27,309 nt of DNA from a virus. Below the pieces are notes generated by a model. The model did not search any database. It had not been told where the DNA came from and saw nothing but the letters and a program-made list of their open reading frames with translations. The stretch is taken from positions 1 to 27,309 of the IMG/VR virus record IMGVR_UViG_3300017971_000675. One strand, given 5' to 3'. Positions 1 through 7,767 of this stretch are shown one piece after another; positions within the stretch are counted from its first letter, which is position 1; each line of letters opens with the position of its first letter. The position numbers were made by a program, and so were the translations under genes.

Positions 1-101
1 CAATCATCATCGCAATCATTAGCACATTCAAAACTAGGCCGCAAATATTTGCACATGCCTATATTACCACCTATGAACTCCTGAATCAACTCTTTTTTCA
101 T
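1..101 (-). CDS. Hypothetical protein, partial (3' end outside window)
   Basis: The first 33 codons of a gene that runs off the low end of the window. The ATG overlaps the TGA stop of the upstream nuclease gene as ATGA, the coupling seen throughout this cluster. Another in-frame ATG lies three codons upstream, but the ATGA junction makes the chosen start more likely. The visible peptide starts MKKELIQEF and contains three cysteines in its second half (MCKY, FECAND, CDDD), so a zinc-binding protein is possible. I do not recognise the family. Too little is visible to assign a function. Confidence 0.55.
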   Translation of the reverse strand, partial: MKKELIQEFIGGNIGMCKYLRPSFECANDCDDD

Positions 102-577
102 TTTCCCCATCCTGGAACCGGAGTCAGCATCCGGTAATACTCCTCATCCAATACGATGATCCGATGATTAGGATACTCATCCATGAACTGATGCACCTTC
201 TCTTTGGCCCCCTGCATCCAAATACCCTTAACCTCAATCCATATTCCAGACGGACATGCCCGAAAATCTGGAACATAATTCATCCCATTATTGAGCCGGA
301 ATCGAAAACACTCATAGTCATAAGGTATCTGATGAAACCGCATCCAACGGGCAAAATTAGCCTCCCACATGCTTCTTACTCGATGAGAAAGATCAGACTT
401 AAACTCCCCATCATTTGGGCACTCACTCAAAACCGATGAATAAATGCCGGAGAACCGTCTATTAACCTCGCCCTCATACGTGAGAAGCAATTTTATCAAC
501 TCAGCTTCGGATTCAACCACGATCCCGAGATGATCATAAGCCCGTCTCGAACGACCCCATGTGTCACGATAAGGCAA
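98..577 (-). CDS. PD-(D/E)XK family nuclease
   Basis: A 159-residue protein with the layout of a PD-(D/E)XK nuclease. A conserved 'MWEANFARWM' helix carries the first acidic residue (about residues 70-79). It is followed by VPDF (about 102-105) and the core IEVKG strand (about 113-117), where D, E and K would form the metal site. This fold is used by phage Holliday-junction resolvases, T7 endonuclease I-like enzymes and other structure-specific nucleases; the sequence does not say which. The start is a TTG with a strong GGAGGG six bases upstream, and it overlaps the end of recA by 14 bases. The position directly after RecA and downstream of the SF2 helicase suggests a recombination or branch-resolving role, which is inference. 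Confidence 0.75.
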   Translation of the reverse strand: MPYRDTWGRSRRAYDHLGIVVESEAELIKLLLTYEGEVNRRFSGIYSSVLSECPNDGEFKSDLSHRVRSMWEANFARWMRFHQIPYDYECFRFRLNNGMNYVPDFRACPSGIWIEVKGIWMQGAKEKVHQFMDEYPNHRIIVLDEEYYRMLTPVPGWGK

Positions 578-1721
578 GCAATGCCCTCCTCAATACAATC
601 CGCTTCACCTTGTCATAAAGAGCTTTATCTTTAATCCAATCTTCTACGGCATCACCTTGAACCCTATACTCCTTTTTAAGGCCAACAAGACCTGATGGAG
701 TATAGACCCACTTTTTCTTATCCTGGACCAAAACTTCCGTTTCCTTAGCAAATTTCAAAACGGTATCAAAATCCAGAACATCGCCCTGAATAAATCCATC
801 AAAACTCACTGCCGCAGTCTGATATTCTCCCTTCAATTTAGGCGGACCCACCTTACTCTTCTCGACCGTAAAAGCATTATTCCACCGCAAGGGCCTTGGT
901 ATAGTCCCTTTACTCATGTCCGGCGTTTTCGAGCGAATCCTGACAATCAAAGAAGGCGCAAAAAGTTGATGCTTCCCACCGGGCACTGTTTCAGGAGACC
1001 CCCAAAGAACTCCCGGCTTCTCTCGAACCTGATTAATGAAAATGAACATGGGCTTTCGACCGGTAACGAGCGCCGAACGATTCATTGCCGCTCCCCACTC
1101 CCGGAAAGCTCGATTCATCAACATCGCGCCCTTCCCGACAATGGTATCCTCAACTGACTTGGAAAGTTCCGCTTGATTGCTCATACTGGCCACTGAATCC
1201 AGCACCACAAGATCAACAACACCCTCAACCAAAAGCTCCTGAATGATGTCAATCGCTTGCTCTGCCATCTCAGGCTGGCTCAAATGCATGTCTCCAAGAT
1301 CGACCCCCACCGTTTGAGCCCAAGAATTCAGAAATGTCCCCTCAATATCCACATAGACCACTCGCATAGTGGTACTCTCATCATCATGCTTCTCCCACTC
1401 ACAATCTGATGCATGAGGAAAACTTTTTGCTTCCGGATCAAAAGTGGCGTAACAATACCGGCAAGTTTGTTGAGCCGCCGTTATGACCCGAAGGGCGATA
1501 GTCGATTTCCCCGCCCCCTCATCGCCTTTGATCATAACAAACCGGCCAATAGGGAACCCGCCCCCGGTAGCCCAATCCAGCATGAAAACGCCAGTAGACA
1601 ACCGGGGAACGAGCGAAGATATTCTCGATTCTGAAGGAGTACAAACAATCCCGTCGCCATGCCGCTTCTTAAGACCCGTCAGAACCTCCGAAAGTGTCTT
1701 TGGCTTGGGATCATCAGGCAT
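564..1721 (-). CDS. recA: RecA-like recombinase with putative zinc-binding insert
   Basis: A 385-residue RecA/UvsX-type strand-exchange ATPase that would form filaments on single-stranded DNA and pair homologous duplexes during recombination-dependent replication. Visible motifs are Walker A GDEGAGKST (66-74), the catalytic-glutamate strand YVDIEGTF (about 123-130), Walker B DLVVLDS (170-176), and the FINQVREK...PGGKH segment typical of loop L2. Between Walker A and the glutamate lies an insert with Cys87, Cys90, His103 and Cys107 (CRYC ... HASDC), which looks like a zinc knuckle and is absent from E. coli RecA. Start ATG has a weak GGAAAGA upstream and overlaps the previous gene by 8 bases, so translation is probably coupled. 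Length is close to bacterial RecA. Identification is firm; the zinc role of the insert is inference. Confidence 0.93.
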   Translation of the reverse strand: MPDDPKPKTLSEVLTGLKKRHGDGIVCTPSESRISSLVPRLSTGVFMLDWATGGGFPIGRFVMIKGDEGAGKSTIALRVITAAQQTCRYCYATFDPEAKSFPHASDCEWEKHDDESTTMRVVYVDIEGTFLNSWAQTVGVDLGDMHLSQPEMAEQAIDIIQELLVEGVVDLVVLDSVASMSNQAELSKSVEDTIVGKGAMLMNRAFREWGAAMNRSALVTGRKPMFIFINQVREKPGVLWGSPETVPGGKHQLFAPSLIVRIRSKTPDMSKGTIPRPLRWNNAFTVEKSKVGPPKLKGEYQTAAVSFDGFIQGDVLDFDTVLKFAKETEVLVQDKKKWVYTPSGLVGLKKEYRVQGDAVEDWIKDKALYDKVKRIVLRRALLALS

Positions 1722-2043
1722 CTTTCTTTCCAGCCTTCAGAACCGAATCCCTTTCCATGATCACCCGAGCCTCAACTAGGTTATTGACTTGCTCAATAAC
1801 TTCCCCTACCTCTTCCACATAGCAAGGGATAGCCACTGATACATCGATACGAGCCGAACGGTAATTCCCGAGATTCAAGGTCAACCCCTTGGATACGGCA
1901 ATTTTCGCGGGCTCAGTCACAAAAGGCGTGATTTCGATCTCCTCTTCCTTATCATGCGTTTTCTCTTCTACTCCCGCCTTAAGCATGGTTCGAGTAACGG
2001 TTACTTTCCCCATCTCCTTGATCTTTTTCTTTGTTTCAGCCAT
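1714..2043 (-). CDS. Conserved phage-type hypothetical protein upstream of recA
   Basis: A 109-residue protein with a charged, Lys/Glu-rich N-terminal third. A more conserved-looking centre follows (LTLNLGNYRSARIDVSVAIP, about 55-74) and then an amphipathic helix (EEVGEVIEQVNNLVEARV). The 'LNLGNY-SAR-DV-V-IPC' pattern is one I associate with small phage proteins encoded beside recA-like genes, but I know of no established function. It starts at ATG with a textbook AAGGAGG seven bases upstream and overlaps recA by 8 bases, so the two are probably co-translated. A DNA-transaction accessory role is only suggested by context. Confidence 0.75.
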   Translation of the reverse strand: MAETKKKIKEMGKVTVTRTMLKAGVEEKTHDKEEEIEITPFVTEPAKIAVSKGLTLNLGNYRSARIDVSVAIPCYVEEVGEVIEQVNNLVEARVIMERDSVLKAGKKDA

Positions 2044-2054
2044 CTTAGACCTCC

Positions 2055-2525
2055 TTATTTCATTTCATCCCAAGGCCACGATTCTCTTACCTGAGAAAAG
2101 TAGTTCTTGGATCTCGTGCCTCCCGTACTCCGGCAAGCACCCTTAGCCTTTATCATTGCATTAACCATTCGCTGAGTCCAGACCCGTCCAGTAGAAATCC
2201 AATAAGGAGTTTCAGGTATCTTCCCTTTCCGAACCCACTTCCGGAGAGTCTGCATAGTAATTCCCAACTTATCGGCCACATAGCCAGTAGAGTAGGCTTG
2301 TACCAGCTTTCCCGACTTAGCATTAACTCGAACCGGAGGAAGCGGACCCTTTTTTCTACCTCGAATCTCAGTCAAAGGACATTGCTTTTTTCGATATTTC
2401 CTAGCCCGCTCCATTACTTTCGCTCGATATTCCGCATCACCTTGGTACTTTTCCCTCCGCTTCCGCAGAATTTCCTCTTTGTTTTTCTCGTAATAGTCTC
2501 TTTGATACTTCCGTTCACTATTCAA
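2055..2525 (-). CDS. Helix-turn-helix DNA-binding protein (MerR/excisionase-like)
   Basis: A basic protein of 156 residues. The first third is a Lys/Arg/Glu-rich helix (KYQRDYYEKNKEEILRKRRE), a pattern seen in phage HNH-associated and DNA-binding proteins. Residues about 80-125 hold a MerR/excisionase-type helix-turn-helix (YVADKLGITMQTLRKWVRKG, then a tryptophan-containing wing with TGRVW). I chose TTG at 2525 because AAGGGGGTGATT, matching the extended anti-Shine-Dalgarno, sits just upstream. The longer GTG start at 2558 would lie inside the promoter's -10 region and is unlikely. The gene has its own promoter, overlapping the end of the helicase gene, so recA and the nuclease can be expressed separately. 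It could regulate this operon; that is inference. Confidence 0.75.
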   Translation of the reverse strand: MNSERKYQRDYYEKNKEEILRKRREKYQGDAEYRAKVMERARKYRKKQCPLTEIRGRKKGPLPPVRVNAKSGKLVQAYSTGYVADKLGITMQTLRKWVRKGKIPETPYWISTGRVWTQRMVNAMIKAKGACRSTGGTRSKNYFSQVRESWPWDEMK

Positions 2526-2537
2526 ATCAATCACCCC

Positions 2538-2578
2538 CTTGACAATTAAAGATAACACATATAAAAAACTTTGTCAAG
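2538..2578. repeat. 8-bp inverted repeat bracketing the promoter (possible operator)
   Basis: On the plus strand CTTGACAA (2538-2545) and its exact reverse complement TTGTCAAG (2571-2578), separated by 25 bases. One arm covers the -35 box and the other lies at the transcription start. That placement would suit a dimeric regulator, possibly the adjacent HTH protein. A chance match involving TTGACA cannot be excluded. Confidence 0.4.
2549..2577 (-). promoter_or_regulatory. Sigma70-type promoter upstream of the HTH/recA operon
   Basis: On the minus strand TTGACA (2572-2577), a 17-base spacer, then TATCTT (2549-2554). The predicted start is near 2542, followed by the strong ribosome-binding site of the HTH gene. 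The -35 box overlaps the stop codon of the SF2 helicase gene. It would drive the HTH protein, the recA-adjacent protein, recA, the nuclease and the partial gene. Confidence 0.75.
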
Positions 2579-4019
2579 TTTTCTCTACTCTCTCCACACT
2601 GGCTTTATACTTAATGTACGTTCCTCGCCGGGGACCATTAAATAACTCTATGCAATCAGAGATATTCCTATCGATCACATCCACTACCACCGGAGTTGGC
2701 TTATGCGGATGGTCCCGTAATACTCTGCCAATCGTTTGTTCCACATCAGACCTCGGCATCGCCAAGACCATAACATCCATTCTCGGAACATCGAGCCCCT
2801 CCTGTGCCATCTGGTACGTCCCGAAAATAATATCCGCGTGATCCTCGGCTTCCTCATACTCCTTTTTCTTCATCTGCCCATAATATAAATACGCCTTGGG
2901 AGACCCGCACCCCTCAGCCTTGGCCAGCGTCTCCGTAATCTTCTTAAGCGTTTCAGCATGCTCCCGCCTCGATGTCATCACCATCACTTTACGCCCAGCC
3001 TTCCAAGCCGATACCACCTGACGAGCAATTAAGGCATCTCGATCTTTCTTAGCCACAATCAGCTTCTCCAAAAACGGCCTCTTGATCCTCCCCAATTTCC
3101 CATCCCGGCCTTTCTCTCTCATCCAAGGTTGCACCTGATATGAGCCGTTATAAAGCACCCTCTTGATCTTTGGAGTCAAGAGCAAATTCTTACCCTCAAC
3201 CACCACCGGGCCGATATGACACTTGAAAATTCTCGTAGTCCCGTCCTTCCTCCTTGGAGTAGCCGTAAACCCTATCCGCAGAGGAGCATCGAACATGGTA
3301 AGGCACTCACTCCAACGTCTCGCACCGTATCGATGGATTTCATCGCAAGCAACCACGCCATAATGCCTCCAAAACCAATCCGGAGCCCGTTGTTGGAACT
3401 TCTCGGAAATGAGCGTCTGAATCATGGCAATTGTGATATCGGCTTTTTTTACCTTTTTCACCCCCCGCACTACTGATACAGTCACGTCCGGGCATACCAA
3501 CGCAAGAGCCTGAATCCACTGCCTAAAAAGGAACTCCTTGTGAACAAGAATAACCGTCCGCATCCCGAGTCTTGCTATGATCTCCGAACCCATAACCGTC
3601 TTACCCGATCCCGGCGGCGATTGCAGTATCCCTCCCATGCTTTGCGTGATACACGGGCTTTTCAGAAACCCCTCTATGAGCCTGACTTGCTCACCCCTTG
3701 TCCGAAAGCCTTCCAGGGCCTCAGAATTAATCTGGAGCCGTTCTGGCGGGATTTTGGGATAGGTGAACACCGTGGATGAATCAGGCATCGCCATAGGAAG
3801 ATCCTTAAGAATACCCCTCAACTTCTTATCCCACATCGCCATCCGTGGAATCCAAAGCATATCCTCATCTTCCTTGAACCCCACTACAATTTCCGGATCA
3901 TCACCATCCTTAGCCATGTACTGAAAGATTTTGAACGTCAAGCTATCTCGGATTTCTCGGGCCTGATCTTCCGAAATCTCCGTCCCCACCTTCAACCCAA
4001 GCCATGACCCTAGCTTCAT
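2574..4019 (-). CDS. Superfamily 2 DEAD/DEAH-type helicase
   Basis: A 481-residue SF2 helicase. Motif I is SPPGSGKT (about 132-139), motif II is ACDEIH (DEIH, about 225-228), motif III is FTATP (about 252-256), and the C-terminal lobe carries motif V-like GTYQMAQEGLD and motif VI QTIGRVLR. The arrangement resembles XPB/RAD25-like and phage UvsW-like DNA helicases, which translocate on duplex or branched DNA. A role in branch migration or restart at recombination-dependent forks fits its position between the polymerase and recA, but this is inference. The N-terminal 100 residues are not recognisable and may be a damage- or branch-recognition domain. Start ATG has GAGG upstream and overlaps the stop of the upstream methyltransferase gene by 4 bases. 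Confidence 0.88.
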   Translation of the reverse strand: MKLGSWLGLKVGTEISEDQAREIRDSLTFKIFQYMAKDGDDPEIVVGFKEDEDMLWIPRMAMWDKKLRGILKDLPMAMPDSSTVFTYPKIPPERLQINSEALEGFRTRGEQVRLIEGFLKSPCITQSMGGILQSPPGSGKTVMGSEIIARLGMRTVILVHKEFLFRQWIQALALVCPDVTVSVVRGVKKVKKADITIAMIQTLISEKFQQRAPDWFWRHYGVVACDEIHRYGARRWSECLTMFDAPLRIGFTATPRRKDGTTRIFKCHIGPVVVEGKNLLLTPKIKRVLYNGSYQVQPWMREKGRDGKLGRIKRPFLEKLIVAKKDRDALIARQVVSAWKAGRKVMVMTSRREHAETLKKITETLAKAEGCGSPKAYLYYGQMKKKEYEEAEDHADIIFGTYQMAQEGLDVPRMDVMVLAMPRSDVEQTIGRVLRDHPHKPTPVVVDVIDRNISDCIELFNGPRRGTYIKYKASVERVEKT

Positions 4020-4789
4020 TCCCCTACCTCTTCTTCAGGAGACCGCTTAATCTCATTCTCCAGGGCATCAAGACGGCTTAGAATCAAATCATAATAAGAA
4101 CGATATTTCTCAACCCCAATACACCTTCTCCTTAAAACCTTACAAGCAAAAGGAACCGTCCCACTCCCCATGAACGGGTCCAGTATCACATCCCCTTCAT
4201 TCGATGCATAAAGAAGCATCCGCTCTGCCAACGCCAGCGGCATTTGAGCAGGATGGGCTTTTCTCTTCGTTCCAGGCTCTAGGATAGCCTCTTTTGAAGC
4301 CATGCACCCTCCTGATATAAATGGAATATCATCCCAAATGTCCTTTATAGAATGAGAGTTATTTTGACGGCCCCATGGTAGCGCCGCCGTAGATACCCGT
4401 TGCTGAGCACCATAATTAAATGTGTACTCCCGAGTATTCTTTACATACCAAAGAATGGGTTGATATCCAATGCAAAACCGATTCTTTACCGGCATAGAGG
4501 AATTGAACCACACAATCATATTCTTGAAATGTAGTCCCTCCATCTCCAAAAGATGCATCATCTCCCCTACCATCGCTTGGTACGTCATTAAAAATATCGA
4601 TCCACTATCAGATAGGGCATTTGCACAAGCAGATATCCACATTTTACACCACTCTAAATACTCCCCCCGATCCATCTTCTCCTCATACACCTTGCCAAGA
4701 TTGAAAGGAGGATCCGCAATAACCAAATCCACATTTTCCCTCAACTGTGATACTACCTTCACACAATCTCCGCAATGTAATTCAAGCAT
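4016..4789 (-). CDS. DNA (adenine-N6 or cytosine-N4) methyltransferase
   Basis: A 257-residue S-adenosylmethionine-dependent DNA methyltransferase of the beta arrangement. The catalytic motif IV ADPPFNLG is near the N terminus (DPPF at 26-29), and the SAM-binding motif I DPFMGSGT is near residue 210, preceded by the 'HPAQMPLALAERML' helix. DPPF is compatible with N6-adenine or N4-cytosine methylation; the target sequence cannot be read. No cognate endonuclease is nearby, so it is an orphan enzyme. Protection from host restriction or marking of phage DNA is the usual explanation. I chose ATG 4789, two bases after the polymerase stop codon, because AAAGGTG sits five bases upstream; a longer start at 4816 would overlap polA by 25 bases. 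Confidence 0.88.
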   Translation of the reverse strand: MLELHCGDCVKVVSQLRENVDLVIADPPFNLGKVYEEKMDRGEYLEWCKMWISACANALSDSGSIFLMTYQAMVGEMMHLLEMEGLHFKNMIVWFNSSMPVKNRFCIGYQPILWYVKNTREYTFNYGAQQRVSTAALPWGRQNNSHSIKDIWDDIPFISGGCMASKEAILEPGTKRKAHPAQMPLALAERMLLYASNEGDVILDPFMGSGTVPFACKVLRRRCIGVEKYRSYYDLILSRLDALENEIKRSPEEEVGE

Positions 4790-4791
4790 TT

Positions 4792-6660
4792 TTACACCTT
4801 TGCTTGGCCCCAACAATGAGAATACGAACCCTCAGCAATCAAAGGAACACATAACTTGACTGCCTTTTCCATCTCCTCAATCACGAGCGCCAATCCCTCT
4901 TCCGCCCAATCCTCAGGGCACTCTCCAATAATTTCATCATGCACCTGAGAACACTGACGGAAAGAATACCCGTGATCCATAACCTTACGCTGAATATTAC
5001 GAGCAGATATCTTAACCAAATCCGCTCCAGACCCCTGAATAACCACATTCACTGCTTGACGATGAAAGGCCATCTTTTTCTTTTTCTCATCCCAATTGGA
5101 CATGGAAAGACTTGACCACTCAGGGAACCGCCTCCGGCGTTTGGTAAGAGTTTGAACATAGCCTTGGTAATCAAGAGTATTCCATATCTGAGAATGGAAC
5201 TTTTTAACCCCAACATACTTACCAAAGTACCGTTCCGAATACTCTTCTGCCTCCTCTACACTGATATCCAGAGTCCGGGCCAGGAGCCAAGGGGACATCC
5301 CGTAAATTAAACCAAAGTTGATAATTTTTGCGTGTTGGCGAGTACAACCACATTCATCGGCGGTAATCTGATGAACATCAGCCCCCTTGGTATTGTAGGC
5401 TTCCAACAAGGTTGGATCTTTTGAGAAATGGGCCATCAATCGAAGCTCAAGTTGAGAGTAGTCAACACAAATAATTACATTACCTTCCGCCGCAATAAAA
5501 GCATCTCGAATTCCCTTCGCAACCCCGTAGTTTCTAGGGATATTTTGCAGATTTGGCTCCTTTGAGGATAACCTACCCGTCACCGTTCCAACCCCATTAA
5601 ACGTAGACCGCACTCTACCATCAACTTCTTTTGCCCATTCTTGAAGGGGAGTCGTGAATCCCGTTTTTACCTTACTCCTCTCTCGCCAATCAGCAATTGC
5701 ATCAAAAATAGGATGCTCACCTTTATAGGATTTAAGAACTTCCGCGCCAGTAGGCCAATTCCCCGTCTTATTCCGCTCCATCTCCGGCTTAGGCTTAAAT
5801 CCCATAACCTCAAAAAGAATCCGGCTTAATTGCGCCGGAGAGGATATCAAAAACTTCTGACCGGCCTCATGGTGTATCTGACTGACAAGCCCCTCAAGAT
5901 CGGCCTCAAGAGCCGCCTCCATTGTTTGCAGGATATCCGTATCAATCGTCATCCCCTGCAATTCCATTTCCACAAGCACCTTCAAAAACGGCATTTCAAG
6001 CTCATGGAAAACCTTATTCAACCCCTCTTCTTTAATCTGAGAATCGAACTTTCCAAACCACAATCGCCAAGGGGCCTCCACATCATCGCAAGCATATCGA
6101 ACCTTGATATCACCTAAATGCTCATCGTTTACAGCATCATCAAATTTGAGCATCTCGATCCCAAGATGCTTTTGCACTACATGCTCCAGTCCATGGCGAC
6201 GATCATTCTCATCAAGAATCCAATCAGCCACCATGGTATCAATCAACTGACACTTGAACACTGAATCTTTATACCCGGCTTTTCCCAAGTTAACTAGCAG
6301 ATGTTTGAGATCGAATTTGATATTGTGGCCTAAAATGATTTTCTTCGGATTATTCCACACGAAAAACAATCTTCGACACACATACTCTAGATCCCATCCC
6401 AAGGTAGACCCCCCATCTCCCTTATAAACGAATGGAACATAGTAGACGTGATTTTCCGTCTTGAACTGGAAACTCTCCAGGGTAGCTCGAAAAGGATCAA
6501 GCGCAATACGCTTTGCCGCCTTGGATTTTTTCCCCGGAGGAACTTTATTCTCCAAATCAAAAGCAATGACCGGGCTTTCAAGAAGCTCTTTGATCATTGA
6601 ATCCAAGTCCTCATTCGTGAGGACAATGGTTATATCCTCCTTATTTAGTAGCCCCGCCAC
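4792..6660 (-). CDS. polA: Family A DNA polymerase with 3'-5' exonuclease
   Basis: A 622-residue replicative DNA polymerase of the Pol I family without a 5' nuclease domain, as in many phages. The N-terminal proofreading domain is intact by motif: Exo I FDLE (Asp35, Glu37), Exo II GHNIKFDLKH, and Exo III YACDD. The polymerase part has the SSKEPNLQNIPRN strand, motif A VDYSQLELR, the O-helix RQHAKIINFGLIYG (motif B), and motif C QVHDEI. The O-helix has Phe at the position that controls discrimination against dideoxynucleotides (Phe762 in E. coli Pol I). Start is GTG with GGAGG nine bases upstream, overlapping the previous gene by 20 bases. A second strong AAGGAGG lies just inside the frame and is followed after 8 bases by an ATT codon, an alternative I consider less likely. 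Confidence 0.95.
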   Translation of the reverse strand: MAGLLNKEDITIVLTNEDLDSMIKELLESPVIAFDLENKVPPGKKSKAAKRIALDPFRATLESFQFKTENHVYYVPFVYKGDGGSTLGWDLEYVCRRLFFVWNNPKKIILGHNIKFDLKHLLVNLGKAGYKDSVFKCQLIDTMVADWILDENDRRHGLEHVVQKHLGIEMLKFDDAVNDEHLGDIKVRYACDDVEAPWRLWFGKFDSQIKEEGLNKVFHELEMPFLKVLVEMELQGMTIDTDILQTMEAALEADLEGLVSQIHHEAGQKFLISSPAQLSRILFEVMGFKPKPEMERNKTGNWPTGAEVLKSYKGEHPIFDAIADWRERSKVKTGFTTPLQEWAKEVDGRVRSTFNGVGTVTGRLSSKEPNLQNIPRNYGVAKGIRDAFIAAEGNVIICVDYSQLELRLMAHFSKDPTLLEAYNTKGADVHQITADECGCTRQHAKIINFGLIYGMSPWLLARTLDISVEEAEEYSERYFGKYVGVKKFHSQIWNTLDYQGYVQTLTKRRRRFPEWSSLSMSNWDEKKKKMAFHRQAVNVVIQGSGADLVKISARNIQRKVMDHGYSFRQCSQVHDEIIGECPEDWAEEGLALVIEEMEKAVKLCVPLIAEGSYSHCWGQAKV

Positions 6661-6940
6661 TACCGACCGCCTCCATCCCGAAATTACCTGCCGGAACTTT
6701 CCGTATCTCTGGCTCCGACCCCACTTCCACGGAATCAGCCCGAACCATCAAGCCGATATCCACCGGAGGATCATTATCAGGGAAATCAAAAACGATCTTT
6801 CCCCCACCATCCCGAGCCAGCTTCACGGCCTTCTCCAGGTCCGGATAGCGTACCGAAAGATTTCCCTTTCCCCGCCTTACCGGAACCACGACCAAAGGCA
6901 TCTTGGTTTCCCTCACTTCCCTTGTATCCTTCACGCCCAT
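6641..6940 (-). CDS. Hypothetical protein between SSB and polymerase
   Basis: A 99-residue protein I do not recognise. It is basic at the N terminus (MPLVVVPVRRGKG), has a helix-like middle (DLEKAVKLARDGGGKIVFDF) and ends in a Gly/Ser-rich tail. The start ATG is well supported by AAAGGAGAG seven bases upstream, and the 3' end overlaps the polymerase start by 20 bases, suggesting coupling. The position between SSB and polymerase hints at a replication accessory factor, but nothing in the sequence shows it. Confidence 0.65.
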   Translation of the reverse strand: MGVKDTREVRETKMPLVVVPVRRGKGNLSVRYPDLEKAVKLARDGGGKIVFDFPDNDPPVDIGLMVRADSVEVGSEPEIRKVPAGNFGMEAVGSGGATK

Positions 6941-7041
6941 TTTCTCTCTCCTTTATTTTTGCGGGAAAATATCCGCACATAATGCGGTATCTTTCCCATG
7001 TTCCACGTGACACATGATAGAAAGTATAAAATTAATTATAC
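6941..7041 (-). promoter_or_regulatory. Intergenic segment with three dyad elements
   Basis: About 100 non-coding bases between the SSB stop and the next ribosome-binding site. On the minus strand, in order, I see an AT-rich inverted repeat AAGTATAA/TTATACTT with a 6-base loop right after the SSB stop. Next is an interrupted palindrome ATGT-N2-CACGTG-N2-ACAT, and then a small hairpin CCGCA-TTATG-TGCGG followed by ATATTTT. The last could be a weak terminator or an mRNA-processing stem; the palindrome could be a protein site. No convincing promoter boxes at proper spacing. Confidence 0.4.
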
Positions 7042-7680
7042 TTAAAATGGCACGTCATCTTCCTCCGGGGGAGCAGAAGCCATCGGCCCACCGCCAAGCC
7101 TCTTGATGATCTCTTCCCTGGAAAGAGGCTTGAACACTTCCATCAAATCGGGCTTCTCCCCAACATCGGGCAAACCGGCCAAATCTTCCTTGCCAACGGA
7201 ATCGAAAAGATCCCCGCAACTGGCCGAATTCTCATCCGAACGAGTTACCGCAAAGCGAAGCCCGACAAGGCCACCTTCCCGACGCTCCTTCAGAGTCTTG
7301 ATCTGAGTCAGAGTTTTCTTCTTTGCCACGAAAAAAATCCGACGGCCAATCCCTACTTGCTTTCCGGATTTCTTGCTTGTGTACCCGGTCATGTCCCGAG
7401 CAAGGAAAATCCCCACATAAGAAGCATTATCCCCACTCTCGCAGATCGGGCATCCACCTTCCAGCTTGGATCGGCATGTGAACCAATTCAACCAACTTCC
7501 ATTGAGATTCAGTTGATGCTCCCAAAAGCAAATTGGCTGATCCGTCTCGAAAACAATCTCCTTGGTTGTTCCCGGCTTAAGCCAGAATCTTTGGATATCA
7601 TTCGACATCCGCTTTTCGTACTCTTTTTCGGCCTCCGGCAGACCCTCAAATCCGTCATCAGCCCAACTTCCATCACTCAT
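7042..7680 (-). CDS. Single-stranded-DNA-binding protein with SSB-type acidic tail
   Basis: A 212-residue protein of the phage SSB-like type. It has FWLKPGTTKEIVF near the start, the aromatic-rich segment WLNWFTC, a cysteine pair CPIC (with a nearby upstream Cys, possibly zinc-binding), and the FFVAKKKTL...LVGLRFAVTRS strands. It ends in a disordered acidic tail EEDDVPF. That terminus closely matches the DDDIPF tip of bacterial SSB, which recruits helicases, nucleases and other repair partners; the same use here is inference. It starts at ATG with GAGGAGG eight bases upstream and has a dedicated promoter with perfect sigma70 boxes, fitting a protein needed in high amounts. Coating single-stranded DNA at the fork is the expected role. 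Confidence 0.82.
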   Translation of the reverse strand: MSDGSWADDGFEGLPEAEKEYEKRMSNDIQRFWLKPGTTKEIVFETDQPICFWEHQLNLNGSWLNWFTCRSKLEGGCPICESGDNASYVGIFLARDMTGYTSKKSGKQVGIGRRIFFVAKKKTLTQIKTLKERREGGLVGLRFAVTRSDENSASCGDLFDSVGKEDLAGLPDVGEKPDLMEVFKPLSREEIIKRLGGGPMASAPPEEDDVPF

Positions 7681-7750
7681 GATACATACCTCCTCGGTTT
7701 TTCTAGGCTATTTAGCCCGTTAATTTAGGGCACTGAGTCCCTTTATGTAG

Positions 7751-7767
7751 TGCTCTATTATAGAGCA
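7751..7767. promoter_or_regulatory. 17-bp perfect palindrome covering the -10 box (candidate operator)
   Basis: TGCTCTATAATAGAGCA is a perfect palindrome with eight-base arms about a central base, and it contains the whole TATAAT box. A symmetric site here would let a dimeric repressor block polymerase directly. No candidate repressor is identifiable with certainty in the window. Confidence 0.5.

Noticed and set aside
2539-2571. Possible plus-strand promoter TTGACA...TATAAA
   Set aside because: Spacing is only 15 bases and no plus-strand gene follows; it arises from the inverted-repeat partner of the real promoter.
6786-7013. 75-codon minus-strand frame rich in Gly/Lys/Glu
   Set aside because: It covers the intergenic dyads and overlaps the supported gene 6641-6940 in another frame; no ribosome-binding site.
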